Shown: positions 34,605-38,492 of the stretch, in pieces
Layout of the letters: the number at the start of each line of letters is the position of its first letter
How positions within the stretch are numbered: the first letter of the stretch is position 1
Source of the DNA: Bacteroidetes bacterium UBA2234
GTDB lineage: Bacteria; Bacteroidota; Bacteroidia; NS11-12g; UBA955
Direction of reading: 5' to 3'
DNA: 38,492 nt
Assembly (NCBI GenBank): GCA_002347985.1
Contig: DDYM01000023.1
Coordinates: forward strand, 19,148 to 57,639
The notes under the pieces: model-generated
The model's database searches: none
Seen by the model: only the letters and a program-made list of their open reading frames with translations
What the model was told of the DNA's origin: nothing
Program-made: the position numbers and the translations under genes

Positions 34605-34614
34605 TGACACATAG

Positions 34615-34622
34615 CGAAGGTA
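34615..34622 (-). promoter_or_regulatory. Promoter upstream of the barrel-like gene and waaA
   Basis: TACCTTCG (TAnnTTCG variant) with TTG 20 bases upstream as -33 element. It ends 10 bases before ATG 34604. The two-part match makes it the best of the TTCG variants. Confidence 0.5.
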
Positions 34623-34672
34623 CAACAGCAGACGTAAAATCCCAATGTACACTCAAAAAATGGACGCCAGCT

Positions 34673-35449
34673 TTACCGAGGTAAAATCTGCATCAAACAG
34701 TCTAAGAACCCAGAAGGATTTTCTGCATGAACCCAATGACCTGCATTGTCCACCACATGGAATTGAGCGGTTGGGAAATGCTGTAAAATTGCGTCTTTGT
34801 CTGATTCTTTGATATAACCGCTTTTGCTACCACCGATGAAATCAACTTGCTTTAGAAATACTTGTTGGAAATCAAGTTCACCAATGATCTCATCATAATG
34901 ATTTTCGATGGCTTCCAAGTTGCTTTTCGTAGCATAGCCGCCGCCTGCGATGGGTTCGATGTTTTTTAATAGGAACTGCCTTACGCTCATTTCTGGCGCA
35001 TACGGCAAAAATGCTTCTTCCGCTTCTTTTCGGGAATTTAGAGAGTGGAGAGGAACTTCTTTGAACGCCTTGAAATAACCCAAATGTCCCGGAACATAGC
35101 GCTTTGGCGCGATATCAACCACAATTAATTGATCAACCATTTCAGGAAATTGGTCGGCAAATGCCATCGCTGTTTTGCCACCCATTGAATGTCCCATGAT
35201 GATCCCTGAAGCATCGCCCAGATGAATCATTAACTCCCGCAGATCCTGAACCATAGCGGAGTAACTCGCATCGCTATCGTGAAAACTCTTGCCATGATTT
35301 CGGGCATCAAAAGTGATTACCCGATAATTTTCGGACAGTTTCTGTGCGGCCAAATGCCAATTGTCGAGCATGCCAAAAATGCCATGCAAAATGTAAATGG
35401 GATGGGAGTGGTTCTCCCCATAAATGCGATAATTGACCAAGTTGGTCAT
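34673..35449 (-). CDS. YbfF-like alpha/beta hydrolase
   Basis: A 258-residue cytoplasmic esterase-type hydrolase. Oxyanion region ILHGIFGMLDNW (20-31), VITFDARNHGKS (44-55), nucleophile elbow GHSMGG (Ser88) and catalytic His in DNAGHWVHAENP near the C-terminus. The DARNHG and HGIFG-DNW pattern is that of the YbfF/ABHD11 group, acyl-ester hydrolases. Substrate unknown. ATG 35449 lies 7 bases after the alanine dehydrogenase stop, so it is probably the second gene of that transcript. Family call confident. Confidence 0.94.
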   Translation of the reverse strand: MTNLVNYRIYGENHSHPIYILHGIFGMLDNWHLAAQKLSENYRVITFDARNHGKSFHDSDASYSAMVQDLRELMIHLGDASGIIMGHSMGGKTAMAFADQFPEMVDQLIVVDIAPKRYVPGHLGYFKAFKEVPLHSLNSRKEAEEAFLPYAPEMSVRQFLLKNIEPIAGGGYATKSNLEAIENHYDEIIGELDFQQVFLKQVDFIGGSKSGYIKESDKDAILQHFPTAQFHVVDNAGHWVHAENPSGFLDCLMQILPR

Positions 35450-35456
35450 GGTGAGA

Positions 35457-36572
35457 TTAGTTCAAGAAAGAATCAACCTCAGTGTATTCCAAATTGAAGG
35501 CCTCAGCCACTCCTTTGTAAACCACTTTTCCGTTGATTACGTTCAATCCCAATTTCAACTCATTGCTATCAGCACAAGCTTTTTTCCAACCTTTGTTTGC
35601 CAACTGAACGGCATAAGGCAAGGTAGCATTGGTTAAAGCAAGGGTTGAAGTATAAGGAACAGCACCAGGCATGTTGGCTACGCAATAGTGAACAACACCG
35701 TCAACCTCATAACATGGCTCTGCATGCGTTGTAGGTTTTGATGTTTCGAAACAACCACCTTGGTCGATTGCAACATCCACAATGACAGCGCCTTTTTTCA
35801 TAGAAGGCAACATATCGCGGGTGATCAATTTGGGTGCTTTTGCACCAGGGATCAAAACACCACCAATCACTAAATCTGCAGTTTTAATGGCGTTGCGCAC
35901 GTTGTATTCGTTAGAAATCATGGTTTCTACGTTGGCAGGCATGATATCGTCGAGCTGACGTAAACGAGGCAAGCTAATGTCCATCATCGTAACACGAGCG
36001 CCCAATCCTGCTGCCATTTTAGCGGCTTGAGTTCCAACGATTCCACCGCCCAAAACCAACACTTCTGCTGGCTTCACACCGGGTACGCCGCCCAACAAAA
36101 CACCTCTTCCGCCCATTGGCTTTTCTAGGTATTTTGCACCTTCTTGAATACTCATTCTACCAGCAACTTCGCTCATTGGAACCAACAAGGGCAAGCTGCG
36201 ATCGGCTTTTTCTACGGTTTCGTAGGCCAAGCAAACTGCACCGCGCTCAATCATTGCGTGCGTTAATGGCTCATAGGATGCAAAGTGGAAATACGTAAAC
36301 AACAACTGATCTTTTTTGATCAAGCTGTATTCGCTTTCGATGGGTTCTTTTACCTTAATGATCATCTCGGCGATGGCATACACTTCCTCGATTGTTTTGA
36401 GGATGGTAGCACCAGCGGCTTGATATTCAGAGTCAGCAAATCCACTGCCTTCACCGGCTGTTTTTTGTACATAAAGTGTGTGACCGTGTTTGATCAATTC
36501 ACTTGCACCTGCGGGCGTCAATGCCACGCGGTTTTCGTTGTTTTTGATTTCTTTTGGAACGCCTATGATCAT
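35457..36572 (-). CDS. ald: Alanine dehydrogenase
   Basis: A 371-residue NAD-dependent enzyme that interconverts L-alanine and pyruvate plus ammonia. N-terminal MIIGVPKEIKNNENRVALTP with the substrate Arg and Lys, KVKEPIESEY, FTYFHFAS, the NAD motif VLGGGIVGTQAAKMAAGLGA, VIVDVAIDQGGCFETS and NMPGAVPYTSTLALTNATLPY are all present. ATG 36572 is the family start; an earlier TTG at 36626 would add 18 unrelated residues. It leads a short unit with the hydrolase gene. Confident. Confidence 0.98.
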   Translation of the reverse strand: MIIGVPKEIKNNENRVALTPAGASELIKHGHTLYVQKTAGEGSGFADSEYQAAGATILKTIEEVYAIAEMIIKVKEPIESEYSLIKKDQLLFTYFHFASYEPLTHAMIERGAVCLAYETVEKADRSLPLLVPMSEVAGRMSIQEGAKYLEKPMGGRGVLLGGVPGVKPAEVLVLGGGIVGTQAAKMAAGLGARVTMMDISLPRLRQLDDIMPANVETMISNEYNVRNAIKTADLVIGGVLIPGAKAPKLITRDMLPSMKKGAVIVDVAIDQGGCFETSKPTTHAEPCYEVDGVVHYCVANMPGAVPYTSTLALTNATLPYAVQLANKGWKKACADSNELKLGLNVINGKVVYKGVAEAFNLEYTEVDSFLN

Positions 36573-36587
36573 GGTTGAAAAGTGCCG

Positions 36588-36595
36588 CAAAGATA
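36588..36595 (-). promoter_or_regulatory. Promoter -7 box upstream of ald
   Basis: TATCTTTG matches TAnnTTTG and ends 15 bases before ATG 36572, the longest leader of the set. No -33 TTG is evident. Confidence 0.55.
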
Positions 36596-36615
36596 CGTGA
36601 TTTGTTTGATATTCG

Positions 36616-37836
36616 TTATAACCCAAGCTTCTTGCTCGTTGCTTTGTCGATGGCGTCTTTGTGTAACATCACCGAAATTGTTTTGTATTTGAAATATTGC
36701 TCACTGAGATAGAAATATCCGCCCAATGAATTGCCCGTCCCCCATGAGTTTTTGACCAAAAAGTAGGTGCTGCCATTTTTCTCTGTGGACATTCCCACAA
36801 TGTGCATTCCATGGTCGTCTGTGGTGGTTTGTTTATCAAAAGCCGCTTGCCTCAATTCAGGTGTGATGTTGAGTTCGGCCACGGGTTGAGAAAAGGCATT
36901 GCCTTCTTTTTTTGCCCCGGCATCGTTAAACCCTGCATTGTCGTTTCCAATTTTCTTGATCGTTGATTCATCGGCTGGAACAATAGCCAATCCATCGCGG
37001 AAAGAAAAACCTTTTTCGCTCACATCCGCAGCCCAAGCCACAGTATATCCTTTGTTTAAGGCCGATTTTACTGCGTTTGTAAACTCATCCAACGGCAAAT
37101 TGTAAACCCTGTCCATGGACCAGTTGTCTGGAATTTCGATAACAAAATTGCTGTAGTCTGGGTGGTGGGTAAAACTGGTTAATGCAACATAATCTTTCAT
37201 GTTTAAGCCCAGAAAGTTGGCGAAAGATTGTGGCGTGTATGTTTTGCCTTCGTAGCTAAATTCTTTGGGGATGGGACCGAGGTAAGCGTCCAAAATGCCT
37301 TCAAATCCGGGTAGCCAATTTTCGGAATAGGTTCCGGGTTCCCTTTTTACCAGGGCCGACATATAACCTTTGAGTACCGCGATCATTTCGCTGTGATCAT
37401 GACGTGTTACGCCATTTTTTAGACCTGTGTAAACGGATTCAGGTACAATTCCATACTTGGCCACAATGTTGGGGATATCCCAGCCCTCACCGCCTTGGTC
37501 AAAGCTGTGATTGCCGTTCATGCGCAAGTAGGTTTTGGCTTTTTCGGTGTATGCGCATCGAGCTACATACATTTGACTTAAGTTGTACTGTCCTTTTCCC
37601 AAACGAATCAATTCGCTTTCAAGGAGAGACAGTGTGCTATAACTCCAGCAGGTACTTGTTTTGCACTGATCTTCAACAGGTGCGGCCTGTAAGATTTTAC
37701 TTGGGGTAAAGAAATAACTGCTACCTGGTTTGTTGATTGAGTAATCAATGGTTTTGGTATCGGGCTTTACTGCGTCTTGTGCCCACAATGGGAATGATCC
37801 AAGCGCAACTACAATGGCAAGAAGATTTGATTTCAT
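36616..37836 (-). CDS. Secreted C1-family cysteine peptidase (bleomycin-hydrolase-like)
   Basis: A 406-residue papain-superfamily protein, closest in pattern to the C1B/PepC group. Signal peptide MKSNLLAIVVALGSFPLWAQ. Catalytic motifs: QCKTSTCWSYSTLSLLESEL (C63), LSQMYVARCAYTEKA and the GGEGWD segment, His in DDHGMHIVGM, and Asn in YFLVKNSWGTGNSLGGYFYLSEQYF. Cytoplasmic aminopeptidase C enzymes have no signal, so this is an exported version that probably digests peptides in the periplasm. I use the second ATG (37836): a promoter-like TATTTTCG ends one base before the first ATG (37842), which would then precede the transcript start. It is read on its own. Confidence 0.93.
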   Translation of the reverse strand: MKSNLLAIVVALGSFPLWAQDAVKPDTKTIDYSINKPGSSYFFTPSKILQAAPVEDQCKTSTCWSYSTLSLLESELIRLGKGQYNLSQMYVARCAYTEKAKTYLRMNGNHSFDQGGEGWDIPNIVAKYGIVPESVYTGLKNGVTRHDHSEMIAVLKGYMSALVKREPGTYSENWLPGFEGILDAYLGPIPKEFSYEGKTYTPQSFANFLGLNMKDYVALTSFTHHPDYSNFVIEIPDNWSMDRVYNLPLDEFTNAVKSALNKGYTVAWAADVSEKGFSFRDGLAIVPADESTIKKIGNDNAGFNDAGAKKEGNAFSQPVAELNITPELRQAAFDKQTTTDDHGMHIVGMSTEKNGSTYFLVKNSWGTGNSLGGYFYLSEQYFKYKTISVMLHKDAIDKATSKKLGL

Positions 37837-37843
37837 AGCCATG

Positions 37844-37851
37844 CGAAAATA
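37844..37851 (-). promoter_or_regulatory. Promoter -7 box upstream of the C1 peptidase gene
   Basis: TATTTTCG (TAnnTTCG variant) ends 1 base before ATG 37842 and 7 bases before ATG 37836, so it favours the second ATG. No -33 TTG seen. Confidence 0.4.
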
Positions 37852-37897
37852 CAGATTTTATGGTAGGCCTGTACTTTTGAAAATCCCTGATCTGTTT

Positions 37898-38492
37898 TTA
37901 GTCCTTGAATGGGCTTCTGATCTGATAACTTTTTGTTCGATGAAAGAACTTCTTGTAACCCTTGATGAGTCCCATTAGAACTTTTCCTTTGGTAAAGAAA
38001 AGGTAACTATTTTCAACGGGTACGGCGCCCATCGTACTTTTTATTTCTGTTGCCGTTCTGCCCAAACAAACGAATTCTGATCCATTTTCGATGCCATGTC
38101 GAATCACATCGTACATCATTCTTTGGTAAAGGGAATCCTCTGCTGCTTCATCGGTAAGTCCTAGATGCATCGCATAGGTTCCGTGATGGCTGTCGATCGC
38201 GCTAATAAAACCACAAAGTACCTCATTCTTGTAATATCCCCAGACATTGAACTCTTCTTTTAGGGTCCTTACGAAAGTGTGAAGCATGGCCGAGATGTTT
38301 GGTGAAATGGCCAATGTTTTGTCTTTGAGCGTGTGTCCAAGCATTTGAGCGCATTGGGGTATCCATTCGTTTGCTTGCTGTACAGACAGGGGTTTGGCGA
38401 TATAATTTTCTGTGGTTTTGAGAACTTTGTTTGTCCGCACTCGATACTTTGAACTCATATTGGAAATGTAATCCTCGAAGGATTTCCATGTC
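37898..38492 (-). CDS. GNAT-like acyltransferase, N-terminus beyond right edge
   Basis: The frame continues past ATG 38458 to the right edge as WKSFEDYISNMSSKYRVR, and members of this group have this F-x-Y-SSKYR segment well inside the protein, so the gene is truncated by the window; about 198 codons are present. The visible part has the GNAT-type core (VWGYYKNEVLCGFISAI, MHLGLTDEAAEDSLYQRMMYDVIRHGIENGSEFVCLGRTATEIKSTMG) and a basic C-terminus. It resembles GNAT/FemAB-like proteins annotated as possible peptidoglycan or lipid acyltransferases in Bacteroidota. Acetyl-CoA use and acceptor are unproved. The stop lies 61 bases before the C1 peptidase start, with that gene's promoter between. Confidence 0.75.
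   Translation of the reverse strand, partial: TWKSFEDYISNMSSKYRVRTNKVLKTTENYIAKPLSVQQANEWIPQCAQMLGHTLKDKTLAISPNISAMLHTFVRTLKEEFNVWGYYKNEVLCGFISAIDSHHGTYAMHLGLTDEAAEDSLYQRMMYDVIRHGIENGSEFVCLGRTATEIKSTMGAVPVENSYLFFTKGKVLMGLIKGYKKFFHRTKSYQIRSPFKD

Noticed and set aside
38223..38489. 88-codon minus-strand frame at the right edge
   Set aside because: A shifted frame of the GNAT-like gene, whose own frame stays open to the edge and carries the family motif.

Overview
The window reads as ordinary chromosome of a Bacteroidota bacterium with moderate-to-low GC. The family content points there: DUF4293 and DUF3109 proteins, a bacillithiol deacetylase (BshB1), a stand-alone RfaE domain II adenylyltransferase, a thioredoxin-reductase-like ferredoxin-NADP reductase, a lamin-tail-domain exported protein, and an EF-P with the HRTPGN tip seen in this phylum. 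Shine-Dalgarno sequences are almost absent, and boxes of the form TAnnTTTG or TAnnTTCG recur just upstream of start codons, matching the Bacteroidota -7 promoter element. I cannot place it below phylum. About 38 protein genes fill nearly all the sequence. I see no rRNA, tRNA, CRISPR array, transposon or prophage, and no gene-free stretch longer than about 190 bases.

Layout. 1-4.9 kb (minus): panD, a YbhN-type flippase-like protein, rfaE2, a membrane glycosyltransferase 2, then an exported lamin-tail protein running off the left edge. 4.97-11.24 kb (plus): recR, a GT2 fused to a degenerate sugar-transferase domain, an orphan sensor kinase, a DUF4293 membrane protein and a secreted M14 zinc peptidase. 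11.2-16.2 kb (minus): efp, an agmatinase-family ureohydrolase, cysteine desulfurase, a small lipoprotein, a PTPS/QueD enzyme and a polytopic membrane protein. 16.2-21.1 kb (minus): an M28 peptidase/glutaminyl-cyclase-like lipoprotein, bshB1, a secreted vWA-like protein, ferredoxin-NADP reductase and mtgA. 21.2-28.4 kb (plus): yicC, two large exported proteins (one unknown, one related to erythromycin esterases), pssA, purE and a DUF3109 protein. 28.4-30.3 kb (minus): ruvX, def and a UbiA prenyltransferase. 30.4-32.4 kb (minus): groES-groEL with a strong terminator. 32.5-38.5 kb (minus): an outer-membrane-like protein with waaA, alanine dehydrogenase with an alpha/beta hydrolase, a secreted C1 peptidase, and a GNAT-like gene cut by the right edge.

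Most genes are housekeeping: envelope building (waaA, rfaE2, mtgA, pssA, UbiA, two GT2), protein synthesis and folding (efp, def, groESL), thiol and redox chemistry, and cofactors. The signals that family annotation does not explain are: (i) a set of perfect GC-rich palindromes, all with exactly 3-nt loops, inside coding sequences; (ii) promoter-like boxes so close to start codons that many transcripts would be leaderless or nearly so; (iii) a sigma-54-like -24/-12 sequence in front of groES; and (iv) a translationally coupled pair of large exported proteins inside the yicC-pssA-purE operon, the second with an unusually strong Shine-Dalgarno. Several genes have TTG or no standard start codon.
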